64,000 nt of DNA from positions 6,884,501 to 6,948,500 of the forward strand of contig NC_085128.1 of NCBI RefSeq assembly GCF_030269925.1, in the 5' to 3' direction. The stretch comes from Bombyx mori. Lineage: Eukaryota; Arthropoda; Insecta; Lepidoptera; Bombycidae. Both the position numbers and the translations under genes were made by a program. The stretch's first letter is position 1. Each line of letters starts with the position of its first letter. The notes under the pieces were generated by a model that was given only the letters and a program-made list of their open reading frames with translations, was not told the DNA's origin and did not search any database. Shown piece by piece: positions 54,301-64,000 of this stretch.

Positions 54301-55938
54301 TCTCGCGTCACAAGTACCTACATGTTGCTAAATTATTTTATGCATTTCATCTGATAACTGGCAACAATATTTTTTAAACAATAGTTGGATTCTTTCAATT
54401 TGTTTTATCTATCAAAATGTTTATTCTGAACTAATGACCTCTCGTTAAAAGATACGAATTTATGTTGTTGGTTATCATCATCGAAAGTTTGATTGACCTC
54501 TCGTAATAATATAATACTACAAAATCGGAATTATTTAATTCTGTGATGGCAACAAAATAAAATATTGGTTCCACCAATAGGTACGTGAGGACTAGCCGTA
54601 ACTTGCGTATATACTTATGTATATTTCAATGTACAGGTGTGTTATATTTACCTATAAGTATGCATAGCACTTTACCGAAATCTCCATAACAATAAGAACA
54701 ATATGATTTATTGTAAAATTACAATATTTAACAAGGCGTTGACATGCTTCGAAAGTAACTCGGACTAAAAAAACTTAAAAATATAAAATGAAAAATACCA
54801 TGTCGAATCATTCTTAGAATGAATCTTAGTACTGAAGTAGTTGGTATGAAATTTAAGGTCAATTTTTACAAGTAAATAATTACGGGATTAAATAATAATT
54901 GACTTTGATTGACTCAGTGGTGTAGTGTTTAGCACCCCTCAAGATTGTGGGTTCGATTCCCACACCAGGCAAACATTGGTGTGATGAACAGGTTTGCTTA
55001 CTCTTTGCCTGAGTGATTATTGTCTATTTAATATATGTATATGTTCTTTCTCTGTTGCAATACATACTTAAAAAAGTTTAATATATTTTCTTTATATTTT
55101 TAAAATATTTATAGTATTGTTTTCATAACAATAGGTTACTATTTACATATTTTCATAACAATAGGTCACTGAACTCGCCTAAGCCTACACTATGGCTGAA
55201 AATTGATACTGTGTTTAAACAGTTAATTATAGATGTACGTATGGTTTTTTTTTTCTGTGCGTCCTGGGAATATTACACCAAATACGAGTTTCGATTTATG
55301 GTGATATCGTCGTCCTCACCCTGTAGTTTAAGCAAACCTTTCAAAATTCATCCACTTGGTATTAATAACATTATTAAACTATAAATATATTTAATCTGTT
55401 AATAAATATAGTCCATCTTATTCCTTTAGATGGGTGAATGATCTGCCGGGTCATCTTGTATAAGGTAGTTACTGTAAACCATACGCGTCACAATTTGAAT
55501 ATTACCTAACCTTTAGACGTACTAGAGATTGAAGTCTCAATTGCATTCTATATATACCTAACGGGTACGAATTATCATAGAAAACATTATACCTGCCTGC
55601 GAGATTTACAGCCAGCTATAGTTGTATCGTTCGATATAAACAAGCATGCTTCTTTCCCTTTAGCCTACCGACGCGACGCTTCTTCTCCGAATTATATGAG
55701 TGTGACATACGAGCAAACGGACCAGATGAAATATTAAGGGTTCTGTTTTCTATCCACAGAATCTTAATACAAATGTTAACGTGAAAAAAAGTAATATGTG
55801 ACGTGATATGTGACGGCTAAATAGACCTGAAGCTGTGAAGTTTACCCAACTGGATATTTCCAATTTTGAATTACGAAACTTAAATTTTCCTCACCTTCCA
55901 ACGATCCCGATCTTTTCCGACTTGAATTTAGATGCCAT
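48324..55938 (-). CDS. Cryl1: Lambda-crystallin / L-gulonate 3-dehydrogenase homologue, complete, six exons
   Basis: Exons on the minus strand: 55938-55895, 53985-53798, 50713-50523, 49742-49567, 48964-48800 and 48531-48324. All introns are GT-AG and the phases join into 324 codons (323 aa plus stop; human CRYL1 is 319 aa). The start is the first ATG of MASKF. The Rossmann NAD-binding motif GSGLIG (14-19) is assembled across the first splice junction. Further family marks are the QECVPE segment, LSSSTST, the active-site motif SHPVNPPYY (H146), [17 protein letters not shown] and the C-terminal WRDLCLMRL. Known family function: NAD-dependent oxidation of L-gulonate to 3-dehydro-L-gulonate in the cytosolic uronate pathway; the 3-hydroxyacyl-CoA dehydrogenase fold is shared, so substrate remains inferred. 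Intron 2 holds a Jockey-type LINE remnant and a perfect hairpin; intron 3 holds Bm1 SINEs. The gene lies between yellow upstream and LKB1 downstream, all in the same orientation. Confidence 0.94.
49010..49110 (-). repeat. LINE 3'UTR remnant in CRYL1 intron 4
   Basis: TTTTTTCCCTCTACGTAAGC, TTGACCTCGAGGGGG and CTAGCTTCACCGA resemble the piece at 33135-33200. Weak identity. Confidence 0.45.
49755..49865 (-). repeat. Bm1-type SINE remnant in CRYL1 intron 3
   Basis: T-run, GTGCCTCGATGGGTTGAC, GTGTTAAGTGG and GGAACCCATAGACTTCAAC; the copy starts about 15 bp from the exon 4 acceptor. Confidence 0.7.
49988..50255 (-). repeat. Bm1-type SINE in CRYL1 intron 3
   Basis: T-run, TTATTGCTTCGATGGATGC, ACCCACCTGGTGTTAAGTGG, TAACGGCTGCCCCGCCC and GCGGGCTGTCAAG. 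Diverged but complete in body. Confidence 0.85.
50795..50864. repeat. Perfect 32-bp inverted repeat with 6-nt loop in CRYL1 intron 2
   Basis: Arms 50795-50826 and 50833-50864 are exact reverse complements; the loop is ACAAAC. The structure sits 82 bp upstream of the CRYL1 exon 3 acceptor. No flanking duplication is evident and it does not match any other repeat in the window. Confidence 0.97.
51040..51215 (+). mobile_element. Jockey-type ORF2 remnant in CRYL1 intron 2
   Basis: Broken frames read [14 protein letters not shown]-like and [21 protein letters not shown], aligning by position with residues near GAPWFLRNVDL and FEKAARHENPL of the copy at 11150-11290. Several stops and indels. Confidence 0.65.
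53590..53770 (-). mobile_element. Jockey-type LINE 3'UTR fragment in CRYL1 intron 2
   Basis: CTCAACCAGGAGGGGCGG, CCGAGCGCCTCCGAAG, ACATCTACTACCGGATCGG and CGCTGAGAAGATCCGTCGAG, inverse of the 3'UTR of a Jockey relative also seen at 56640-56830. It ends about 30 bp from the exon 2 donor site. Confidence 0.8.
54905..55060 (+). repeat. tRNA-derived SINE of a second type
   Basis: Head CAGTGGTGTAGTGTTTAGCA (box A-like) and GTGGGTTCGATTCCCACACC (box B with a paired arm), then GGTGTGATGAACAGG and TTGCCTGAGTGATTATTG. The anticodon arm does not fold well, so I call it a SINE, not a tRNA gene. Lies in CRYL1 intron 1. Confidence 0.7.
55415..55600 (-). repeat. Bm1-type SINE remnant in CRYL1 intron 1
   Basis: TTAGATGGGTGAATGATCTG, GTAGTTACTGTAAACC and GATTGAAGTCTCAATTGC keep Bm1 order at low identity. 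Confidence 0.55.
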
Positions 55939-56380
55939 GATTACTGTAGATGCGACCGTACCGCACGACAAACCTCTCGTGAATGAAGCCCACTTCACGC
56001 CAGATATGAAGCAAAATATTATGAACGCGACAAACTAGTTATCGCTAACGATACAAGGCTGCCTTCTACAAAGACGCCAAATGCCCGCTTAACATTTAGA
56101 AAGGAAGGAAAATTGTTTCTTTATTTACATGCATCTTAATAACATTTATTTATTTCTACTACTCACCATATAAACTTACACTCTCAGATATAGATACATT
56201 CAATCATACAAAAAAATTACGTGAAAAAAAGATTTATTTTACTTATTATTTTGAAGTAGATGTAGGTGAGTGGGTTATCGACTATTATTATGTTAACTAG
56301 TACTTGAACTCACAGAGAAAAAAACGCGAATACTGCCACCCACATTGAGATAGTTAAGGTGTCAGTTGTGTTGTTTGACA
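55939..56380. other. CRYL1 upstream/promoter-side region
   Basis: Region immediately 5' of the CRYL1 start on the minus strand. I see no convincing TATA box or initiator. The part at 55960-56040 is less AT-rich than its surroundings, as expected for a 5'UTR. Confidence 0.4.
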
Positions 56381-56384
56381 GCTA

Positions 56385-56890
56385 TTCCAGAAAATGAGTG
56401 CTTCTCGGTAAAAACAGCCAAAATGGAGATAGAAAATGCAGGATGCGTCATAATAATCGCCTTATCGTTGCCGCCGCTGACTACTCCCCGAATCCTGATC
56501 ACGCAGGAGCCAGTCGCCGTCGACGCCCTAGACACGTCCTTACAGATCCATCAGATCCAATAACCCTTGCATTAGACACCTTTGGCTCTAACACTAGGAG
56601 CAGGGACCCCGGTTACCGTACTCGTCGAGCTCGGCAAAGAGTTCGACATGCAACCAAACCTAAACATCAGCCCGCTGAGTTTCTTGCCGGATCTTCTCAG
56701 TGGGTCGCGATTTCGATCCGGTAGTTAGTTAGTAGTAGATACTCTTGAGTTGTTAGGTCTCCTTTGGAGGCGCACGGGTAGCTGTTAGCAAATCCCAGCC
56801 CTCCTGACTGAGCCCTAGCTCGCCCACCTGCCCTGGTAAAACTGGAAAGGCCTCCGGGCCACCAGTAATAACTCAAACTTAACAAAAATG
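56385..56890 (+). mobile_element. Jockey-type LINE 3' end
   Basis: Frame ends reading RLIVAAADYSPNPD, RRRRPRHVLTDPSDP and RTRRARQRVRH, homologous to the basic C-terminus of the ORF2 at 11260-11449, followed by the 3'UTR (CGCTGAGTTTCTTGCCGG, CTTCTCAGTGGGTCGCG, CACCTGCCCTGGTAAAACTG) and an A-rich end. Different subfamily from the copy at 8909. Confidence 0.85.
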
Positions 56891-57529
56891 CAGGACGATG
56901 GTATTTCCAGGGTAAATCTTATGACACAATTTATGATTAGCATCTTGGAAGTCATTTGACCACCTGTTATTAACTAATTATTAAATCCGATTTGACACAG
57001 AGCCAACCCGTAACTAGATTAATAATGTAAATCGTTGAAATTCGTTCAAATCTACCAGATTTAAACGAGCCTAAAGTATTCGATGCACTTTCTTTAGCAT
57101 CTGTACACACTTTCAATACTTGAAAATGAGTAAAATGTTTAGTAAAAATGTCCTCAAAATATAAAAAAAAACTGTGTCACAACCCTGAAGTTAAATATCT
57201 ATTGTAGTGTTGTTTAAGGAAAGTCATTTGTAAAACATAGCTGATCTTTTGGTTTAAATGTCAGAAAACAAGTTTACTTCTATGAGTGTACTCATTTTTT
57301 TATTAATGACGGCTATGATCTCATAATTAGAAAAAGTATAACCAACTAAAAATCATGTTGCATGTAAGACAACTTAAGCACGGCGCTGTGTGAATGAAAG
57401 AGTACATTTTACATAACATCTGAAATTTTTAGTGAATTTGAACCCTTTTTTCTGCTTAGGCGGCTGAATAAGGCCCCGACTCGCAGGGCGAAGTAGTTAC
57501 CGAAGCACATAGACATCCAAAAAGTAATA

Positions 57530-57650
57530 TTTTTTTTTATTGCCCTTGTAGCCAGACGAGCATACGGCCCTCTTGATGGCGAGTGATTACCGCCGCCCAT
57601 GGACTTCAGCAATCCCAGGGGCAGAGCCAAACCGCTGCCTATCGCTTACT
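57530..57650 (-). repeat. Minor SINE family, copy 2
   Basis: T-run, ATTGCCCTTGTAGCCAGACG, AGCATACGGCCC, GATGGCGAGTGATTACCG and ATGGACTTCAGCAATCCC; same family as 20950-21072. Confidence 0.8.
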
Positions 57651-57684
57651 ACTCTTCACAAGCCACGTTTGAATAAGGACATGT

Positions 57685-57935
57685 CATTTTTTATTTTACT
57701 TTTATTGCTTAAATGGGCGGACGAGCTCACAGCCCACCTGGTGTTAATTGGTTACTGGAGCCCATAGACATCTACCACGCAAATGCACCACCCACCTTGA
57801 GATATAAGTTCTAAGGTCTCAGTATAGTTACAACGGCCCATCCTTCAAACCGAAAGGCATCACTGCTTCATGGCAGAAATAGGTAGGGCGGTGGTACCTA
57901 CCCGTGCGGACTCAAAAGGTCCTACCACCAGTAAG
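57685..57935 (-). repeat. Bm1-type SINE between yellow and CRYL1
   Basis: TTATTGCTTAAATGGGCGGACG (in part), CACAGCCCACCTGGTGTTAA and GGTCCTACCACCAGTAAG. Near-consensus except for a small deletion in the GGCTGCCCC segment. Confidence 0.9.
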
Positions 57936-58739
57936 TGTGTCAGTGTAAGGGGTCAGCGAAACCTGTTGTGATGATCGCGATAACCCATCCTCTCTTTCCC
58001 GGGCTCTGTGTCGGATGTTCAGCCGAGGATACAGGGAAGCGTAGTAGTCTTAATAGGTAGTCTTTAACGTCTTGGTAATGAGGGAAATAAATAAAAAAAA
58101 CATATATGTACCATTTTTTTATACTTAAGACGTGAAGTGCTTAATAAGTCTCTTACTATTCTAATTCTAATAATATATAGAAAGTTCACGATGAAAACAA
58201 TTATTTTATATATTTACAATAATTGAGACAAATTTTACGATAATTATAACAATAAAACAATTTCCTTCCACTCACTGGTTAAAGCAACTAGACTTTACAA
58301 TTTTACAAAAAAATAATCAAAATAATGACAATCTTGACAGCTACTAACAAACCTCAAACCAACACAGTAAGTAAAAAATAATCAAAATGGAAAAAGATTA
58401 CAGTTATTTTTGCCATAAAAAATCTATAACTCATAATAATTTACTACTACTCTCTAAAAATACAATCAAACGAAAATTGAACAAAGTTAATTGGAAGTTT
58501 ACAATTTTAAGTGGTTTTCATTTTTGTTGCTAAATTGCTCCAAACGGCCATTTGAGATTTTATTAATTCTGTACGAGGACATTAAGGAATTTACCATCTA
58601 TGTTAGTTACCAAACTTGAGAACAGATCTAAAAAAAAACACAAATCACCAACGTATGTGTCGGATTACTGTTAGTTTTAAATAAAAACTGAACGAAACTA
58701 ATAAGTATTATACAAAACTAATATGTATGTATACAGTAT
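57936..58739. other. Yellow-gene 3' flank
   Basis: Downstream of the yellow stop on the minus strand. AT-rich with no coding. A TTTATT (AATAAA on the minus strand) overlaps the stop region at 58738-58743; no further clear polyadenylation site identified. Confidence 0.4.
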
Positions 58740-61072
58740 TTATTCGCATGCTGTTCCTGCAATTGCATCTTTTGCACTAATACTGTAAATGCTATAGTTC
58801 ACTTCATTGGGATCGAGGGTCTTGTACAGGAACCGTGGGAGTTTGTCGACCAGGATCCACATTAAGCCTTCGTCATCAATCTACAATGCGTAAGAGTGTT
58901 CAGTTAGGTAAAAACTGTTCACTTTTTTTTCCTACCTAAGTTGATGGTCTTGGGAGACTATTTCAGCGTAACCTTAACTAGTGGATGAGCTCAAGCCTGA
59001 CGATGTTGCTAACACTAGCCTTAGCGAGAGCAGTGCTTCGCAGAATCTACCACCGGATCGGAAAAGCGACCCACTGAGAAGATCCGGTGAGAAACTCAGC
59101 GAGCTGTGTCTATGGTTTAATTTACTCGCCGATCCCTTCGTCGCAAGCAACGGATTCGACGAGTACGATGACCGGTGCTTGGGGGACCTAAAAGCACCAT
59201 TAGTAGTTCGACTGTTCACGTGAAAATAATTCTGTGTCACTAATGCTCAGAAGATTCGGGTAGGTATACCACATGCATTATTCTAACTAGTATTATAGTA
59301 TCCCTAACTTATCATCCTACTATTACTCTTAGTACTTGTGTAAGGGATGTTCAAAAGCCCTACGGTAATCAGCAGTCTGCTATATCTGCCACCATGTATT
59401 TAAGTATTTTACTTTGAAAGCTAGGCCAGCGCTATTACAGTAAAAGCGATTTGGGTCTCGAGCTATCTATGCCAATAAAAAAGTGTGCTTTGTTATATGT
59501 ATTACATAATTCAAAATCTTAATCGTCTTACCTTTAAGTCGTTTGGAAATTCGTAAAGTTTGGGATCACTGAATATCAGTACGTTGTTCTCAGGAGTGTA
59601 AGGTTTATTAGAATTCCAGCATCCCACCCCATCCCGGTTTACCTAAATATATAAAGAAGGATTATTTTAAAATATGAAAGTATTTCCCTAAGCTTTGGTA
59701 ACTTCCGTTTTTTGGTTAAAGTTATGTAACTGATAAACCAGTTTTATTTTCTGAGTGGTATCAATTGAGTTATTTACATCAATACATTAATTTCTATTTT
59801 GCCGCGTTTTATTAACTTCATTTATTGTTCTTTCTGTTTGGAATCAGTATTATTCATCATTTATAAGAATTTTTAGATAAGTTGGAAATATTTAACATAA
59901 CCCAGAAATACGTATCTTCGTAAACAATTGAAGAGGCATGCAATATCCCAGTTTCCAGTGGTCGTGAACATCGTCTGCATATTTGCACAAAAGAAATATA
60001 TGCATTTAGTTTTACTTCCAAGAAAAGAACTGGCAATCAAACATATGTAATACGAAAATAAACGACACGAACAAATTTCTTGAGGAACGAAATGTTAGCT
60101 ACCCAATCTTTAAAACTTTAAACAACAATATATGTATATTCTATTGCAACTCACCTGGCCATAGAACAACACTTGAGTATTGGGATCATAAAAACTGGCC
60201 GAGGCCTGCGTTCCTTGTCCTCTGTCTCCAAGAAGCTGCGGAATCAAAATTGATAATTAGTCAAATCTCTTAAAGTTCTCCAATGTATGGCTCGAGGATT
60301 GTTGAACAAACTGTAAGGTCTGACAGTGAGTGAAAATGCCAAGATTATCTCAAATATATGTTCTATATAAGCAACGTGATGACCATACGAGAAATATTAC
60401 ATAAGAGAAGATGCATGATACCGTAAGACCCTCAGAATTAAACAAACAAAACAAGAATAGTTAAAATTAAATTTTGTTCAGTATGTAGTATTGTAGAATG
60501 AGTAAGTATATCAGAGGAAGTGTGAAAGTAGCTCCGGTAATCAACAAATTAAAGAGCGGACGGTTAGCGTGGTATGGACATGTGATGCGTAGAGAGAAGA
60601 TGCATGTGACTAGGAGGTGTATGGAAATGGTAGTGCAAGGTAGAGGGGGAAGAGGTCGACCAAAGAAGATATGAATGGAGTGTGTGAATGACGATATGAG
60701 AGAGAGAGAGGACTGCGTGTTGAGATGACGGTTGATCGAAGAGAATGGTAGAGAAAAATTAGCTCTGCCGATCCCACCTAGTGGGATAAGGTGGAGAAAA
60801 AAAAAGAAAAAGATAGTACAATCTATGTGCCTATAGAGTTATTACTAATGCGATTGTCTTTGTGAACTATTCCTATTAATGGCAAACATTTACAATCTGG
60901 TCAGTCTCGATACATTTACTAAAACATTATGCAATCAAACCGAAAGGCATTGAGTACCTTGAAATCGTGGAACGCTTCTTGTTTGTCAATATGTGTGTAA
61001 TTGCGTAGAAGCTCCGTAGAAACGCAAAACTCTTTGGTGCTTGAGAATGCATGGAAGAACATTGTTCGGAAT
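58740..61072 (-). CDS. Yellow / major royal jelly protein family gene, 3' part (four terminal exons)
   Basis: Exons on the minus strand: 61072-60958 (first base completes a split codon), 60235-60155, 59642-59532 and 58880-58740, ending in TAA. All three joins are phase 0 with GT-AG introns. The translated pieces give a continuous MRJP-type propeller C-terminus of about 148 aa: STELLRNY, GDRGQGTQAS, VLFYGQVNRDGVGCWN, IDDEGLMWILVDKLPRFLYK, LDPNEVNYSIY and GTACE at the end. These are standard yellow-family landmarks (DPNEVN, the asparagine-rich WN segment, the D-E-G-L-W strand). The N-terminal signal peptide and first propeller blades are absent; I found no convincing upstream exon between 61073 and 64000, so the 5' half is probably beyond the right edge. 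Yellow proteins are secreted, linked in insects to cuticle pigmentation and dopachrome chemistry, but the paralogue cannot be named from this part. The first visible intron contains an RTE-type LINE fragment in opposite orientation. Confidence 0.88.
58924..59222 (-). mobile_element. Jockey-type LINE 3' end in the last yellow intron
   Basis: T-run, GTAACCTTAACTAGTGG, GCAGTGCTTCGCAGAATC, CCACTGAGAAGATCCGG and GAGCTGTGTCTATGG, then the inverse of the ORF2 end (TCGTCGCAAGCAACGG, GGTGCTTGGGG, AAAGCACCATTAG). Closest in the window to the 8909-11663 element; inserted about 45 bp from the final exon. Confidence 0.9.
60490..60812 (+). mobile_element. RTE-like LINE 3'-end fragment, copy 3, in a yellow intron
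   Basis: Nearly readable frame: YIRGSVKVA, LKSGRLAWYGHVMRR, RRCMEMVVQGRGG, GRPKK, then NDDMRER and TAGTGGGATAAGGTGG with A-rich end. Best-preserved of the three copies (2808, 24239). Antisense to the yellow gene. Confidence 0.85.
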
Positions 61073-61194
61073 CTGTAATAAGAATAATAAATATTAACGC
61101 AATAGCTTCAATGACCTTATGTTACAATCATTACCTATAAGAACAACATTATTCACAACCCTAAGTGGAATGACGCTTAAATGCCATTCAGCAT

Positions 61195-61740
61195 TTTTTT
61201 TATTGCTTAGCATCTGCATGAACGGGCTCACGGCCCACCTGGTGTTAAGTGGTTATCGAAGCCTATATACATTAACAGGATAAATACCACCACCGACCTT
61301 GAGAGATAAGTTCTGAAGTCGTAGTTTTTAAGGGCAAGGGCAATAAAAAAAACCGAAACACATCACTGCTTCACGGCAGAAATAGGCAGGGTGGCGGTAC
61401 CTAGCTGTGCGGATTCACAAGACTTCCTACCACCTGTAATTACGCAAATTGTAATTTTAAGGGTTTTGATTTGTATTCCACGACATTGTTGGTTCACCGC
61501 AGTAATCAATAGTAAACATTTGTTTATTTTATTTTATTTATTTTATTTAATATATTTTGTACACACAGCTGTTGGAAGAAACACGACAATAAGGATACAG
61601 ATTACAAGGGCACTTTAGTACTTATTTTAGTATTTATTTCATTAGAAAAATTGGTATCCGACTACGAGATTCGAACACCATTGCATTGTTGTACGTATTC
61701 GCCGGGCATCTTATCGTTTAGATCACAATGATTTTCTCTC
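61195..61740 (-). repeat. Full-length Bm1-type SINE with internal insertion
   Basis: Body at 61195-61435, linker to about 61520, then roughly 110 bp of foreign sequence (TTATTT repeats and CAGCTGTTGGAAGAAACACG), then the head at 61640-61740 with inverse box B GAGATTCGAACAC and box A side GCATCTTATCGTTTAGATC. One of only two copies with both boxes. Confidence 0.82.
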
Positions 61741-63424
61741 AAATCTGCTAAGCGATGTTCAACAAAAATGTACATTGCTTAACTATGAAACCATAAAGAG
61801 GGCCGGGTGAAAGAGATAGCGTGATGCTAAGCCCTTTGAAACCATTTTTAAAAGATCAACCAACTATAACAACGAATTAATTTCAATCCTATGACTATTT
61901 TCTTTTACGTTATACTGTAAAAATGCATTAAATGAAATAATTCTAATGAAGTAAACATAACTAAACAAAATTAGATCAATACTACTTTTACGCTCTATTC
62001 TCGACTTTTTGTTTTTAAAGCCTTTAAACCTTATTATAATTGTAAACGCTACGGTTAATTTTGTCATTGTTTCGCATTTTCAGCTCGACGCAAGTTTCGA
62101 CCTCGGTACGAGCATGCTTTTGTTTTCAGGTCATTGTCATAAGCTAGTATGAAGCTATTACGAAAGTTTAAGCGTCTGCAATTCAATAAAAATTCAAGAC
62201 AATAATCATAGACAAGAATAGAAGATTATTATGAAGTATTAATATTTCTTAATATTTAATAATATACTTTTATGATTTACAACATTCGAATCGAATACAA
62301 TATGTATTTGATTTTTATGTCCAATAACTTAAGTTTGGATTTGTCTTAACTTGGACAGCTTTGCATACAAAAGCATTGAGCACACATAATTGTAATCTAC
62401 ATAGTATATATACGTACATATACATACATGCAAACATAACGTGCACATTCTATTCTATAGTAAACGGATTTAATAAACAGATACAGTTGACGAAATCGTA
62501 ATGGTGTTGTTTTTCTTACAATTTGAATACTCTAAAAAGAAGAAACTAAAAGAATTCGAAATTTAAAAATTAATTTGCTCTAAACTTTTCCAGTAAAATA
62601 TGAAATCATTTTTAATGCTTACGTTTTTTATTGCTTGTTCTAGAATTATGTCGATTAAGTTTAACGTTATTATTCATTTATTTTTAACTAGCTTTATTTT
62701 ATGTATCAATTCATTCTATTGCAGATGGAGTTTAAATAGTGTGTTAGGACCTTAATATGTGATTGAAACGTGACTTAATTAAAGTCGACGTGTATAAATC
62801 AAGGCCCGAATGAGCGTGTGAAACGTTCACTTATTCTCGGCTTTTGCAAAGGTGTAAAAAAAATACTAAGTAGTTACGTAACATCTCACTAAGCATAAAT
62901 TTATTTCATGTATTTAACTTCCGATAAATTGGAAAATTAATTGGATCTAATGGAAGTTGATCAAAAGTAACAGAGTAAAATAAAGTCATGCGTCAAAAGA
63001 ATATTTTCAGCTATCATTTATCTATCATTTATCGAATTCTTAGAAACACTACACATTATTGTAAGAGATGATAGAGATGAGTCTGTATATCAAAACTATT
63101 TACTAGAAAATACGATATAAATGATATTTTTCTGGTCTAGTTGGTTCTTAGTTGCGTTTGAAAAACTGCTGATTTTGATTAAATTTGATTGCTCATAAGG
63201 TATGTATGATCTGTGCGTATACATACGTGTGGTAAAATTATAGAAAAAATGGTGTATTGTTTTATCTGACTACGATATAATAATTTAGTAAACATAAATT
63301 TTTTTGTACAAATTGGAGTAATATAAATGAACCTAGAGCTAATTAATTCCTGTACACAAGGATAAGGCGATGACTAAAAACGTAATGGAAAATTTGTATT
63401 TTCATTACCGCATTTTCCTTCTTT
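61741..63424. other. AT-rich non-coding stretch upstream of the visible yellow exons
   Basis: Probably yellow intron. I looked for MRJP-type exons on the minus strand and found none convincing. Confidence 0.4.
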
Positions 63425-63665
63425 TTTTTTCATGCGCGGGTGAAAGATGTTACGATTCACCTGTTGTTAAATATTTGATGGGAGCCCACAGACATCACAA
63501 CTGAATACCACCACACACCTTGAGACATGAGATCGAAGTCTCAATTATATTTTATAACGGCTGGACAGCACTTTAAGCTGGAATACGTACCTGCTCCGCG
63601 GCAGGTGGTAGGAGGGATGATTGTACCTGCCCGCTCGTGCTTACAATACGCCTTACCACAAGTAA
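63425..63665 (-). repeat. Bm1-type SINE, degenerate
   Basis: GATTCACCTGTTGTTAAATA, GGGAGCCCACAGACATCAC, CACCTTGAGACATGAG and CGTGCTTACAATACG follow the Bm1 order with many changes. Confidence 0.75.
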
Positions 63666-64000
63666 TTAAATAGATTTACAAAATTTAAGCTTTGAAATTT
63701 ACTTTGAAAGTTGAACATATTTTCATAATCGAATGGCTTGTACACTCTGCGCCATATACAAAAGGATAAAAAGATAGATAGTTCTATGAAATACATTCAA
63801 ACGATTTAAATGACTTTTTATCAAACAATTGATACAGTATTTATATTGCATGATTACTGCATTTTCTTTTAAAACAAACAGGGTTAGACATTAAAATACG
63901 TTCACTCGCTAATACATATTATAAATGAAAACTCATGAATGTCGATACAGCTTATCTAACTTCATCATTTACTAATGTAAAGGCAGTCCTGACTATAAAT

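Noticed and set aside
54906..54975. Functional tRNA gene
   Set aside because: Box A- and box B-like segments and a T-arm are present, but the acceptor and anticodon stems do not pair and SINE-like sequence follows.

Overview
The window looks like nuclear DNA of a lepidopteran insect, most likely a silkmoth (Bombyx). It is AT-rich. It carries about 20 copies of a tRNA-derived SINE whose body matches the silkworm Bm1 family as I know it, plus Jockey-, RTE- and R4/Dong-type LINEs, a mariner remnant and several MITE-like inverted-repeat elements. The species call is inference; no database was consulted.

Layout. Positions 1 to about 31,000 hold no host gene I can support. This part is a repeat landscape: a Jockey-type LINE end at the left edge, a SINE split by a MITE (3302-3838), a second SINE split by a 5'-truncated Jockey LINE with an open reading frame (8789-12004), an apparently full-length RTE-type LINE with a 19-bp target-site duplication (13676-16885), and LINE and SINE fragments. 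From about 31,000 to the right edge three host genes lie head to tail on the minus strand: LKB1/STK11 kinase (coding 45595 down to 32963, six coding exons, 446 aa), a lambda-crystallin/L-gulonate 3-dehydrogenase homologue CRYL1 (55938 down to 48324, six exons, 323 aa), and the 3' half of a yellow/major-royal-jelly-protein family gene (61072 down to 58740, four exons; earlier exons lie outside the window or were not recognised). Every intron between these exons has GT-AG ends in a continuous reading frame. All three genes carry transposon insertions in introns or flanks.

The genes have no evident shared pathway: LKB1 is a master kinase of AMPK-family kinases, CRYL1 a cytosolic NAD-dependent dehydrogenase, and yellow proteins are secreted beta-propellers often linked to cuticle and pigmentation. 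The most interesting signals are structural: an R4/Dong-type LINE end sitting in TAA repeats inside a roughly 85-bp tandem array that starts just after the LKB1 stop codon; a perfect 32-bp hairpin close to a CRYL1 splice acceptor; nested insertions that date one another; and an intact RTE element that may be recently active. I found no prokaryotic features, CRISPR array or credible functional tRNA/rRNA gene.
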